DNA from: Chromatiaceae bacterium
GTDB taxonomy: Bacteria > Pseudomonadota > Gammaproteobacteria > Chromatiales > Chromatiaceae
Reading direction: 5' to 3'
Length of the DNA: 64,000 nucleotides
Assembly (NCBI GenBank): GCA_025458165.1
Contig: JALOTB010000004.1
Coordinates: 1 to 64,000, forward strand
The position numbers and the translations under genes were made by a program. The notes beneath the pieces were generated by a model that saw only the letters and a program-made list of their open reading frames with translations, searched no databases and was not told where the DNA came from. This document shows positions 27,362 to 35,242 of this stretch, piece by piece; the first letter of the stretch is position 1, and each line of letters opens with the position of its first letter.

Positions 27362-27391
27362 TCCCGAGCCCAGCCGTCTAGCCTGAAACCC

Positions 27392-27418
27392 AGCCCCGCC
27401 CCGGCGGGGCTTTTTCTT
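27392..27418 (+). terminator. Intrinsic terminator after the SSS symporter
   Basis: AGCCCCGC at 27392-27399 and GCGGGGCT at 27404-27411 form an eight-pair stem with a CCCG loop, followed by TTTTTCTT. It is a strong Rho-independent terminator 30 nt after the symporter stop, and it separates the transporter from the DUF294 gene. Confidence 0.9.
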
Positions 27419-27467
27419 GGGCTTGTGGTGTATCGTTAGCCCGTCAGCCAACCAGAGGGATCCCTCG

Positions 27468-29333
27468 ATGGACGTCGAGCTGCTGGAGATCCGCGACTTC
27501 CTCGCCACCCACCACCCCTTCGACCTGCTGCCCGGCGAGGTCCTCGACCAGCTCCCGCGCAAGCTCTCGGTGCGCTATTTTCGCCGGGGCACCCGCTTCC
27601 CGCCGCCCGATGCCGACACCCCTTGCCTCTACATCCTGCGGCGCGGGGCAGTCGACCTGCGCGACGCGCGTGGCGAGCTGGTGAGCAAGTTGGCGGAGGG
27701 CGATCTCTGCCCGACCCCCTGCCACACCAGCGAGGCCGCGACCTCGTTCAGTGGTGCCACCGCCGAGGACACCCTGGCCTACCTACTCCCCTGCAAAGAG
27801 CTGGATCGACTGCGCCGCGAGCATGTCCTGTTTGCTGAGCACTTCGACCACTCGGTCGCCGAGCGCCTGCGCAGCGCCCTTGAGGTGATGCGGGAGGAGC
27901 CGACCGCCGGGGCCGGACTGATGACGGTGCGGGTGCACGACCTGATCGGCCGCGCCCTGGTGCGCGCCGATCCCGACACCAGCATCCGCGAGGCCGCGCG
28001 GATCATGACCGAGAACCGGGTCTCCTCCCTCATCATTACCGCAGGGGAGCAGCTCGTCGGTATGATCACCGACCGCGATCTGCGTAGCCGCTGCATCGTC
28101 GCCGGGCGCTCCTACGATGACCCAGTGCGCTCGATCATGACCGAGCGCTTGCAAACTATCGAGTCCGACACGCTCGGTTTCCAGGCCCTGATCACCATGT
28201 CGCGGATCAATGTGCACCACCTGCCGGTCCTCGACCACGGCAAGGTGGTGGGGATGATCTCGACCTCCGACCTGGTGCGCTTCCAGAGCGCCAACGCGGT
28301 CTACCTCGTGGGCGACATCCGCAAGGCCCCGAGCCCCGAGGTCCTCGCGCAGATCAGCAGCCGGGTCCCGGAGCTGCAGGTGCACCTCATCACCGGCGGT
28401 GCGACCGCCGACCAGGTCGGCCAGGCGGTCACCGCCGTCACCGACGCGCTGACCCTGCGGCTCTTGGAGCTCGCCGAGGAGCAGCTTGGGCCGCCGCCCG
28501 TGCCCTATGCCTGGCTGGTCGGGGGCTCGCAGGCCCGGCGGGAGCAGTCGTCCTATTCGGACCAGGACAACGGGCTCCTCTACGCCGACCACGCCAAGCC
28601 CGAGGACGAGGCCTACTTTGAGCGGCTCGCGCGCTTCGTCAACGACGGGCTCAACGCCTGCGGCTATTACTACTGTCCAGGCGACGTCATGGCCTCCAAC
28701 CCCAAGTGGCGCCAGCCCCTACGCATCTGGCGCAAGTACTTCGCCAACTGGATGGAGCGCCCCGAGCCCATGGCGCTGATGCTCTCCAGCGTCTTCTTCG
28801 ACCTGCGTGCGCTGCACGACACCGAGGGCCTGTACGAGGAGCTGCACGAGTACGTGCTCGACCTCTCCCGGGCCAACCGTATCTTCATCGCCTACATGGT
28901 CGCCAATGCCCTCAAGCACCGCCCGCCGCTCGGCTTCTTCCGCAACTTCGTGCTCATTAGCGGCGGCGAGCACGACAACACCCTCGACATCAAGCACCGT
29001 GGGATCGTGCCGGTGATCGACCTCGCACGGGTCTATGCGCTGTCCGCCGGGGTGCCCCAGATCAACACCATCGAGCGGCTGGACGCGACCGCCGGCACCC
29101 AGGCGGTGAGCCGCGACGGTGCGGCCAACCTCAAGGATGCCTTCCAGTTCATCGCCACGCTGCGCATGCGCCACCAGGCCCGCCAGATCCGGCAAGGCAA
29201 GAAGGCGGACAATTACCTCTCCCCCGACGAGATCACCCGGCTGGAGCGCGGGCACCTGAAGGACGCCTTCTCGCTCATCAACACCATGCAGGAGTCCCTC
29301 GGCCAGCGCTATCAGGCGGGCCGCTTCGCCTGA
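27468..29333 (+). CDS. cNMP-binding/CBS-pair/DUF294 nucleotidyltransferase-like regulator
   Basis: The 621-residue cytoplasmic protein has a cyclic-nucleotide-binding-like N-domain (about 1-140), two CBS repeats (about 150-275; DLIGRALVRADPDTSIREAA and EDPV-type DDPVRSIMTERLQTI), a DUF294 nucleotidyltransferase domain with GGSQARREQSSYSDQDNG near 352 (the G-S and D-x-D pattern of the fold) and a C-terminal DUF294 substrate-like helical domain. Proteins of this design are usually beside ActP-type symporters and a DnaQ-like exonuclease, exactly as here, and resemble the GlnD N-terminal fold. It may uridylylate or otherwise modify a partner, but this has not been shown by sequence. The ATG follows CAGAGGGA; the next gene starts 1 nt after its stop. 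Confidence 0.9.
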   Translation: MDVELLEIRDFLATHHPFDLLPGEVLDQLPRKLSVRYFRRGTRFPPPDADTPCLYILRRGAVDLRDARGELVSKLAEGDLCPTPCHTSEAATSFSGATAEDTLAYLLPCKELDRLRREHVLFAEHFDHSVAERLRSALEVMREEPTAGAGLMTVRVHDLIGRALVRADPDTSIREAARIMTENRVSSLIITAGEQLVGMITDRDLRSRCIVAGRSYDDPVRSIMTERLQTIESDTLGFQALITMSRINVHHLPVLDHGKVVGMISTSDLVRFQSANAVYLVGDIRKAPSPEVLAQISSRVPELQVHLITGGATADQVGQAVTAVTDALTLRLLELAEEQLGPPPVPYAWLVGGSQARREQSSYSDQDNGLLYADHAKPEDEAYFERLARFVNDGLNACGYYYCPGDVMASNPKWRQPLRIWRKYFANWMERPEPMALMLSSVFFDLRALHDTEGLYEELHEYVLDLSRANRIFIAYMVANALKHRPPLGFFRNFVLISGGEHDNTLDIKHRGIVPVIDLARVYALSAGVPQINTIERLDATAGTQAVSRDGAANLKDAFQFIATLRMRHQARQIRQGKKADNYLSPDEITRLERGHLKDAFSLINTMQESLGQRYQAGRFA

Positions 29334-29334
29334 G

Positions 29335-30021
29335 ATGGCACCCTGGCCGTTCACGCCGGAGCTCCGCCGCCGCTGGCTCCTGCGCAAGGCGCAGCCCGGC
29401 CCGCTGCGGGACTATCTCAGCGTGCCCTGCGCCGCGCCTCGGCTGGACTACCGGCGCGCGACGTACCTCGCGGTGGACCTGGAGACCACCGGCCTCGATC
29501 CCAAGCGCGACGACATCCTGAGCATCGGCTACGTCATCCTGCGGGGAAACTCGGTCGACCTCGCGAGCGCTCGCCACCGCCTGGTCCACACCGCCCGCGC
29601 CATCCCCGAGGCGAGCGCCGTCATCCACCAGATCACGGACGACCAGGCCGCGCGCGGCGAGCCACTGGAGGCCGTGCTCGCCGACTTCCTCGCCGACCTT
29701 GCGGGCAAGGTCATGATCGCCCACCACGCCAGGGTGGAGCAGGGGTTCCTCAGCACCGCTTGCAAGCGCCTGTTCGGTCACGGTTTGGTCGTGCCGATCA
29801 TCGACACCCAGGCCATCGCCCGGCGCAGCTTCGAGCGCCGTCACCAGGCCTACAAAGGCTCGGACCTGCGTCTGCACAACCTCGGCGAGCGCTACAACCT
29901 CCCCCGCAACAAGGCCCACAATGCCCTGAGTGACGCCCTGGCCGCCGCGGAGCTGTTCCTGGCCCAGGCCGCCTATGCCGATGGTGGAAAGGGGGCGCCT
30001 TTGCGGGACTTTCTGCAGTAA
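29335..30021 (+). CDS. DnaQ-like DEDDh 3'-5' exonuclease
   Basis: The 228-residue protein has the DEDDh exonuclease motifs: LAVDLETTGLD with Asp48 and Glu50, a middle IAHHARVEQGFL segment with the second aspartate replaced by Glu or shifted (VEQGF), and the C-terminal KAHNALSDALAAAELF with His and Asp. The middle motif normally reads HNxxFD; here it is HHARVEQGF, so the metal ligand at this position is changed and activity may be altered. The N-terminal 40 residues (WPFTPELRRRWLLRKAQPG) are specific to the subgroup that lies after DUF294 genes. It overlaps none, starting 1 nt after the DUF294 stop. Confidence 0.86.
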   Translation: MAPWPFTPELRRRWLLRKAQPGPLRDYLSVPCAAPRLDYRRATYLAVDLETTGLDPKRDDILSIGYVILRGNSVDLASARHRLVHTARAIPEASAVIHQITDDQAARGEPLEAVLADFLADLAGKVMIAHHARVEQGFLSTACKRLFGHGLVVPIIDTQAIARRSFERRHQAYKGSDLRLHNLGERYNLPRNKAHNALSDALAAAELFLAQAAYADGGKGAPLRDFLQ

Positions 30022-30101
30022 GCTTTGGTCGACGGGAAGGTTATCCTGAGCTCGTAGCGACCAGGGCCGGGACGTATCAGTCCTTCGCGGCGTGTAGGGC
30101 C

Positions 30102-30176
30102 GTAGGATGCGGTGAGCTTGCGAACCGCATCGCACGCGGTTCGTTATGATGCGGTTCGTTCCTCACCGCATCCTAC
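30102..30176. repeat. 75-bp palindromic repeat, copy 1
   Basis: GTAGGATGCGGTGAG (30102-30116) has its exact reverse complement CTCACCGCATCCTAC at 30162-30176, and inside it CGAACCGCATC (30121-30131) pairs with GATGCGGTTCG (30148-30158). The element folds into a long cruciform or mRNA hairpin 80 nt after the exonuclease gene. A second element of the same size and design but another arm sequence is at 44072-44145. It looks like a REP or MITE-type intergenic repeat; no open frame is present. Confidence 0.85.
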
Positions 30177-30219
30177 CGTCCTTGACCCTGGTTCCCGGAA
30201 GTGAAGAAGGTGGACGGAC

Positions 30220-30393
30220 ATGAACCATCCGCTGGAAGCTGTTACCGATTTCGGTCCTGCTGAGCTCGTTCTCCTTGCCACGATCGTGATCGCCCTTGCA
30301 GGTGCCCTATTTGTCGTAGTGAGATTTGCAGGCAGCCGCCAGAGCCCGCGGCTGAAGCGAAAACCGCAACAGACCAGCCCGATCCCCCGCTAG
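30220..30393 (+). CDS. Small single-helix membrane protein, hypothetical
   Basis: This 57-codon ORF starts ATG behind GAAGAAGGTGG and encodes one clear membrane helix (LVLLATIVIALAGALFVVV, residues 16-34) followed by a basic, glutamine-rich tail (RQSPRLKRKPQQ). The strong ribosome binding site and composition favour a real small protein. I know no family. Its stop codon overlaps the stop of the opposite-strand Uma2 remnant, so it is convergent with that. Confidence 0.5.
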   Translation: MNHPLEAVTDFGPAELVLLATIVIALAGALFVVVRFAGSRQSPRLKRKPQQTSPIPR

Positions 30394-30749
30394 TCCGACG
30401 GCGCCCCGAGAGCCGCAAGCGGGATGCTGACCGCGTCGAAGGGTGCGACGGCGACGGGATCATCAAAGGCGAAGCGGCCGATCCTCCGCCAGGATCGGCC
30501 TTCCCCCGCGTAGGCCTCGAGGCGGTGGACTTCGACAGGATCTCGCATACCCAATCGGGGACCACCGTAAAGCGCTGGTCCTCTGGAATCTGAGGCGTCC
30601 GCTCCCGGCGCCAGCCGGCACCGTCCGGCTACACAGACCTGGGTGTCGCGCACGAAACGCAACTCCAGTTCGTCGATGATCTCGCCGGTCAGGCCCTCGG
30701 GGAGGGCCTCGAGCTGCTCGCAAAGGCTGGGGCGAGTCCGTGCATGCAT
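30390..30749 (-). pseudogene. Uma2-family endonuclease remnant
   Basis: The 119-codon frame begins MHARTRPSLCEQLEALPEGLTGEIID, a typical Uma2 (PD-(D/E)XK-like) N-terminus, and ends LEAYAGEGRSWRRIGRFAFD then VAVAPFDAVSIPLAAL, typical of the Uma2 C-terminus. The middle third, which should hold the catalytic Asp and Glu-x-Lys, is missing; the family is about 185 residues. It is therefore best read as an internally deleted, inactive copy that kept its frame. A start at 30848 would add an unlikely N-terminus. Confidence 0.5.
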
Positions 30750-30997
30750 GGCAGGAACGGTTGAGCTGAGCGCGTGCAAGGGCAAGTTTAGCCGGCCGGC
30801 GAGCGAGGCGGCGATTGGTGCCGGCTGGGACCGCTTGGCCCGAGCCACCGGGCTATCCAGCGCCGGGGAAAACCCCTAGACTCGCCGCCCGTGCGGCCGG
30901 CGGCGCGTCGAGGGAGGGCTTGCCAAGTCTCGATGCGGGCTGTGCCGGCCGTACCTCGTACCCACTTCACCAACCCCCACATCAAGGAGAAGAACAG

Positions 30998-31738
30998 ATG
31001 TCACTGATGAAGCGCTCCATCGCCGAGCTGATCGGCACCTTCTGGCTGGTGCTCGGCGGCTGCGGCAGTGCCGTGCTGGCAGCGGCCTTCATGGCCGACA
31101 TCGGCGGCAGCCCGGTCCATATCGGAATTGGTCTGCTCGGCGTCTCGTTGGCCTTCGGCCTCACCGTGCTGACCATGGCCTACGCGATCGGCCATATCTC
31201 CGGCTGCCACCTCAACCCGGCCGTCACCATCGGGCTCGCGGTGGGCGGGCGTTTCTCCTTCGCCGAGGCGCCGATGTACATCATCTTCCAGACCATCGGG
31301 GCCATTCTTGCGGCCTTCCTCATTCTGATGATCGCGAGCGGGGCCGACGGCTTCAGCTTGGGCGCCAATAGCCTGGCGGTGAACGGCTACGGCGAGCTCT
31401 CGCCCGGTGGCTATGGCCTGACCGCGGCCCTGATCACCGAGGTCGTGATGACCGCGATGTTCCTCTTCATCATCCTCGGCGTGACCGACAAGCGCGGTAC
31501 GGCCGTCGCCGGCGGGCTGGCGATCGGCCTGACCCTGACCCTGATCCACCTCATCTCCATCCCCGTGACCAACACCTCGGTCAACCCCGCCCGCAGCACC
31601 GGTCCGGCCCTGGTGCTGGCTCTGAACGGCGAGGGCAAGGCGTTGATGCAGCTCTGGCTGTTCTGGGTCGCGCCGATCGCCGGCGCGGCGATCGCCGGGG
31701 TGGTCTACCGGATGTTCGAGAACGACTCGCGCGGCTGA
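30998..31738 (+). CDS. aqpZ: Aquaporin Z
   Basis: AqpZ is a six-helix inner-membrane water channel. The 246-residue protein has both NPA boxes, HLNPAVT with Asn73 and SVNPARS near residue 197, and begins [21 protein letters not shown], close to the E. coli protein. The ATG at 30998 follows AAGGAGA. It ends just before a good hairpin terminator. It adds to the osmotic and ion-handling genes in this window. Confidence 0.96.
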   Translation: MSLMKRSIAELIGTFWLVLGGCGSAVLAAAFMADIGGSPVHIGIGLLGVSLAFGLTVLTMAYAIGHISGCHLNPAVTIGLAVGGRFSFAEAPMYIIFQTIGAILAAFLILMIASGADGFSLGANSLAVNGYGELSPGGYGLTAALITEVVMTAMFLFIILGVTDKRGTAVAGGLAIGLTLTLIHLISIPVTNTSVNPARSTGPALVLALNGEGKALMQLWLFWVAPIAGAAIAGVVYRMFENDSRG

Positions 31739-31790
31739 TGCTGTGTCGACCTGGACGCGCCCCAAGTCGGGACGCCCAGGCGTTTGAGCC

Positions 31791-31825
31791 GGATCGGGCG
31801 GGCCGCACCGCCCGGTCCTTTCCTC
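31791..31825 (+). terminator. Probable terminator after aqpZ
   Basis: GGATCGGGCGG (31791-31801) pairs with CCGCCCGGTCC (31808-31818), eleven pairs with one G-T wobble, loop GCCGCA, followed by TTTCCTCT. The T-rich part is only moderate, so efficiency is uncertain. On the opposite strand it lacks a T-tract, so it would serve aqpZ and not the converging antiporter gene. Confidence 0.65.
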
Positions 31826-31838
31826 TCGCCCGCCCCGA

Positions 31839-33008
31839 TCAATCCCGCCGCAGCTCGTCGGAGATCGCGATCGGGGTCGGGTAGCGCAGCACGACGAGGT
31901 AGGACGAGGCGATGAAGGTGAGGATGGTCGCCAGGCTGATGGTGTAGGACGCCCGCGCCCCGATTACCCCAAGCTGCAGTGCCAACGCGCCGACCAGCAT
32001 CGAGAACTCGCTCATCTGCCCCAGGCGCAGCCCGAGCTCGGTCGCGCGCCGGGGCGCCCCGCCGGTGGCGATGAAGAGCGCGCGGAAGACCAGTGGCTTG
32101 ACCACCAGGGCGGCCAGCCCGAGCACCAGCGACACCACCAGCACGTCATCGAGCATGCCGATCTCGAAGCGCGCCCCCAGGCTGAAGAAGAACAGCACCA
32201 GAAAGAAATCGCGCAGCGGCCGCAGGCTGTCGGCGATGTAGAGCGCGATGGGACTCGACGCCAGCGCGACCCCGGCGATGAAGGCCCCGATCTCGGCCGA
32301 GAGTCCCAGCCACCGCGACAGCTCCGCCATCCCCAGGCACCAGCCGATGGCGATCAGGAAGACGTACTCGCGGAAGGTGTCGTAGCGGCGGATCAGGGGC
32401 AGGAGCACGTACTGGGCGCAGGCCCAGGCGAACAGCGCCAGGCCGGGGAGGTTGAGCAGGATCAGCGCCATCTCTACCCAAGGCCCCTCGTGGCTGGCCG
32501 CCCCCTGGATCAGGAGCAGCATGGCGATGGCGATCAGGTCCTGGAGCAACAGGACGCTGATCATGATCTCACCCATGCGCTGATGATGTAGGACCGTGGT
32601 CGGTAGCAGCTTGAGCCCGATGATGGTGCTTGAGAAGGTCATCGCGCCGCCGATGACCACCGCCTCCAGCGGGGTGAAACCGGCCAGGAGCGCGATCCCG
32701 AGCCCGACCCCGAAGAACACCAGGGAGCTGCCGACGGTCACCAGCGTGGTCCGGCGGATGCTGTGAAACAGGTCCTGCGGGTGCAGATCGAGGCCGAGTA
32801 GAAAGAGCAGGAAGATGATCCCGATGTGGGCGATATCGGCGGCGATCTCCGGGCTTGAGACCAGCCCTAAGCCCGAGGGTCCGAACAGTGCGCCGAGCGC
32901 GATGTAGGCGACGAGCAGGGATTGGCGCGCCGCCAGGGCCAGGGTGGCGAGCACCGCCGCCCCGGTGAAGACGAGAAAGATGGTGTGGACGATCGGGTCT
33001 TGGCTCAT
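31839..33008 (-). CDS. CPA2-family cation/proton antiporter
   Basis: The 389-residue inner-membrane protein has about twelve helices and the Na_H_Exchanger pattern of KefB/KefC-like proteins without a cytoplasmic RCK domain. The segments GALFGPSGLGLVSSPE, IGIIFLLFLLGLDLHPQDL and LLQDLIAIAML (the DL/DD-type ion site region) are conserved, and the C-terminus is only a short tail. It would exchange potassium or sodium against protons. It starts at ATG 33008, divergent from the XRE regulator across a 180-nt gap with a palindrome, so the regulator may control it. Confidence 0.87.
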   Translation of the reverse strand: MSQDPIVHTIFLVFTGAAVLATLALAARQSLLVAYIALGALFGPSGLGLVSSPEIAADIAHIGIIFLLFLLGLDLHPQDLFHSIRRTTLVTVGSSLVFFGVGLGIALLAGFTPLEAVVIGGAMTFSSTIIGLKLLPTTVLHHQRMGEIMISVLLLQDLIAIAMLLLIQGAASHEGPWVEMALILLNLPGLALFAWACAQYVLLPLIRRYDTFREYVFLIAIGWCLGMAELSRWLGLSAEIGAFIAGVALASSPIALYIADSLRPLRDFFLVLFFFSLGARFEIGMLDDVLVVSLVLGLAALVVKPLVFRALFIATGGAPRRATELGLRLGQMSEFSMLVGALALQLGVIGARASYTISLATILTFIASSYLVVLRYPTPIAISDELRRD

Positions 33009-33114
33009 GGCTCGGCCGTCTTCCTGTCTGCGCCGTCGCTCGGCCGATGACCGCTCGATCGCGCGGCGCTCGCGCCCGCGGACAGCGATCCGCGGGACTC
33101 GCCCTTGGGCCTTT

Positions 33115-33127
33115 GGGTACTATACCC
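33115..33127. promoter_or_regulatory. Palindrome in the antiporter-XRE divergent region
   Basis: GGGTA at 33115-33119 and TACCC at 33123-33127 flank CTA, forming a perfect 13-bp dyad followed by a C run. It lies 62 nt before the XRE start in the only shared regulatory region. A repressor of the XRE type could bind it to control itself and the antiporter. This is inference from position and symmetry only. Confidence 0.3.
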
Positions 33128-33188
33128 CCTACCCGGCGATCTTCCGCCGCGCGTTATCCGGCCGGCTCGCCCGGCGGCGGATGTCCCT

Positions 33189-33590
33189 ATGGAGCTGACC
33201 AAACGCATCGGCGCGCGGCTGCGATCGGTCCGGCACTCGCAAGGCTTGACCCTCGGCGAGCTGTCGGACCGCACCCGCGTCCTGTCGAAGTCGCGCATCA
33301 GCAACTACGAGCAGGGGCTGCGCCGCATGGGTCTGGAGGAGGCGGAGCTGCTCGCCGCCGCGCTCGGCACGGTGAGTGCGACCTATCTCCTCTGTCTGGA
33401 CGACCGCGATGTCCTCTCTGGCCCAGAGCGCGCGCTGGTCGACCTCTTCCGCCGGACCGACGCGCGCGGACGCGAGTCCATCCTGCGCCTGGCCCAGCTC
33501 CAGGCGGCCTATCCCGACCCGGATCCGGCGCCTCCGCTGGATCCGCCCGACCCACCGCGGCGGCGCCGATCGCGGCGGTCCGCGCCCTGA
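33189..33590 (+). CDS. XRE-family HTH transcriptional regulator
   Basis: The 133-residue protein has an N-terminal Cro/C1 helix-turn-helix (about 5-65) with RIGARLRSVRHSQGLTLGELSDRTRVLSKSRISNYEQG split over helices 1-4, and after it a LDDRD segment and an extended proline- and arginine-rich tail (PDPDPAPPLDPPDPPRRRR). The ATG at 33189 gives the family start, although the frame is open upstream. It has no sensor domain apart from the middle helical part. Divergent transcription from the CPA2 antiporter suggests that gene as a target. Confidence 0.85.
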   Translation: MELTKRIGARLRSVRHSQGLTLGELSDRTRVLSKSRISNYEQGLRRMGLEEAELLAAALGTVSATYLLCLDDRDVLSGPERALVDLFRRTDARGRESILRLAQLQAAYPDPDPAPPLDPPDPPRRRRSRRSAP

Positions 33591-33621
33591 GCAGGGCGAT
33601 CGACCCGCCGGGCCCCCGCGG

Positions 33622-34353
33622 TCAGAGTGCCTGCCCTGTGACGCCCCGGCCGTCGGGACCGAGCAGGTAGAGATAACGGGGCACCGAGGTCTCCGGCGCC
33701 GGCAGGTCGTGAGGGTCCTCCCCCGGATAGAGCCGGGCGCGCAGCCCGGTGCGCAGGATGCCGGGATCGAGGCTGTTGACGCGCAGCTTGCCGCCGGCCT
33801 CGGTCTCCGCCGCCAGCGTCTGCATCAGCCCCTCGATGCCGAACTTAGCGGCGCAATAGGCCCCCCAGTAGGCGAGCCCGAGCCGGCCCACCCGGTCGGC
33901 GGTGAAGACCACCGAGGCGTCCGGCGCCGCACGCAGCAGTGGCAGGCAGGCCTGGGTGAGCAGGAAGGGGGCGGTGAGGTTTATGCGCAGCACCCGGTCC
34001 CACTCGCGGGGGTCGTAGTCGTCGATCCGGCTCAGAAAGGGGGCGAAGGCGGCGCAATGCGCCAGTCCGTCGAGGTAGCCGAAGGTGCGGCCGATCACCT
34101 CGGCCGCGGCGGCGAATGCCGTCTCGTCGGCCTGCTCCAGATCGAGCGGCAGGATCGCGGGCTCGGCGTCCCCGGCGGCGTCCACCAGGTCATAGACGGG
34201 GCCGAGGTCGCCCTCGTCGCGGTCGCAGAGGATCACCGTCGCACCGTGCTCGGCGCAGCCGGCGGCCACGGCGTAGCCGATGCCCTCAGCGGCGCCGGTC
34301 ACCAGGATGGTGCGCCCGGCGAGCAGGTCGGGTGTGGGTCGATAGTCGGGCAC
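33622..34353 (-). CDS. yciK: YciK-type short-chain dehydrogenase/reductase
   Basis: The 243-residue protein has the SDR nucleotide loop TILVTGAAEGIG near residue 18 and the active-site YxxxK as WGAYCAAKFGIEGLMQ near residue 150, with the VVFTADRVGR strand before it. Similarity to E. coli YciK includes the N-terminal DLLAGRTILVTGA and the C-terminal LRVNSLDPGILRTGLRARLYPGEDP. Its substrate is unknown. I chose GTG at 34353 (VPDYRPTPDLL) because GGAG lies nine bases before it and it matches the YciK start; an upstream TTG at 34380 would add nine residues. It is last in the leftward ubiG operon. Confidence 0.88.
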   Translation of the reverse strand: MPDYRPTPDLLAGRTILVTGAAEGIGYAVAAGCAEHGATVILCDRDEGDLGPVYDLVDAAGDAEPAILPLDLEQADETAFAAAAEVIGRTFGYLDGLAHCAAFAPFLSRIDDYDPREWDRVLRINLTAPFLLTQACLPLLRAAPDASVVFTADRVGRLGLAYWGAYCAAKFGIEGLMQTLAAETEAGGKLRVNSLDPGILRTGLRARLYPGEDPHDLPAPETSVPRYLYLLGPDGRGVTGQAL

Positions 34354-34426
34354 GGGTCTGGGTCTCCGTTGGGTTGCCAATGGGGCCTGATCGGGTGCGT
34401 GGGGCCGCGGGGGGCCCGGTTTCGGC

Positions 34427-35242
34427 TCATCGCTGGGCCTCCCGCCAGGCGAGCCAGAGCTTGCGCAGCGGGGTGAGGCCGATGCGCTGCTCGCCGACCG
34501 CGAGCCCAGAGCGCTCCAGCTCCGCGAGCAGCGCGGCGAGGATCCGGGCGCGGACGCGCAGGCTGGCCGGGAGCCGGGGTCCCTGCTCGGCGGCCGCCTG
34601 GGTGTCCCAAGCGGCCTTGGCCGCCGGGGCGAGGAGCTCGGGCAGGCGCCGGCGGTGCTCGGCCTCGCCGAGCGCCTGGACCGAGAGCCCGAGGGCCCGC
34701 AGCCGGTCGGCGGGGAGCGGGGCGCGGCCCTGGCGCGCCAGGGCCCCGCTGTCGCGGATCAGGTAGACGCGGGCACAGAAGCCGCCGAGCCGCCGCGCCG
34801 CGCCGAGCGTCTCGGGCTCACCCCGGCCGTGGCAGCGGGCGAGGAGCTCGAAGAGTGCGCCCAGGTCGTCCTCGCAGGCCGCGCCGAGCTCGGTCTCGTC
34901 GGCGGGCTGGCGGCGCAGGATCTCCGCCTCGACGCGGTCGGCGATCCGGTGGAAGGGCTCGGCGGGCAGGCGGTGGCGCTCCACGGCCGGGGCGAGCACC
35001 TGGCTCAGAGGGTGACGCGGCTCGCCCGCGAAGGTGCGGCCGACCTCCGCGCGCCACCACTGGAGCTTGAGCCGCGCCACCCCCGGGTCGGAGACCTCGT
35101 GCCGGATGGCCCGCACCTGATGGCGCCAGGCGTGCAGCGCGGCGAGGTCGTGGCGCAGCGGGGCGGGGGCGAAGCGAACGCTGTAGTAGGCGCTCGACCC
35201 CGCGGGCGTCGCCCGGTTCGGGAAGCGCCACTCCGCCTGCAT
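34427..35242 (-). CDS. Squalene/phytoene-synthase-fold protein without the catalytic Asp motif (NDUFAF6-like)
   Basis: The 271-residue protein has the trans-isoprenyl diphosphate synthase fold (SAYYSVRFAPAPLRHDLAAL, then LKLQWWRAEVGRTFAG, then GGFCARVYLIRD), but the first aspartate motif of true squalene and phytoene synthases is replaced by AWRHQVRAIRHEV, and no second DxxxD is visible. This pattern matches NDUFAF6, a non-catalytic complex I assembly factor found in mitochondria and Alphaproteobacteria. So it is probably not a carotenoid or hopanoid enzyme. Its ATG overlaps the upstream phosphatase stop (ATGA), so it is part of the ubiG operon. Confidence 0.72.
   Translation of the reverse strand: MQAEWRFPNRATPAGSSAYYSVRFAPAPLRHDLAALHAWRHQVRAIRHEVSDPGVARLKLQWWRAEVGRTFAGEPRHPLSQVLAPAVERHRLPAEPFHRIADRVEAEILRRQPADETELGAACEDDLGALFELLARCHGRGEPETLGAARRLGGFCARVYLIRDSGALARQGRAPLPADRLRALGLSVQALGEAEHRRRLPELLAPAAKAAWDTQAAAEQGPRLPASLRVRARILAALLAELERSGLAVGEQRIGLTPLRKLWLAWREAQR

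Noticed and set aside
34427..35242. Reading this gene as a phytoene synthase for carotenoids
   Set aside because: The aspartate motifs that bind prenyl diphosphate are absent and no other carotenoid gene is nearby.
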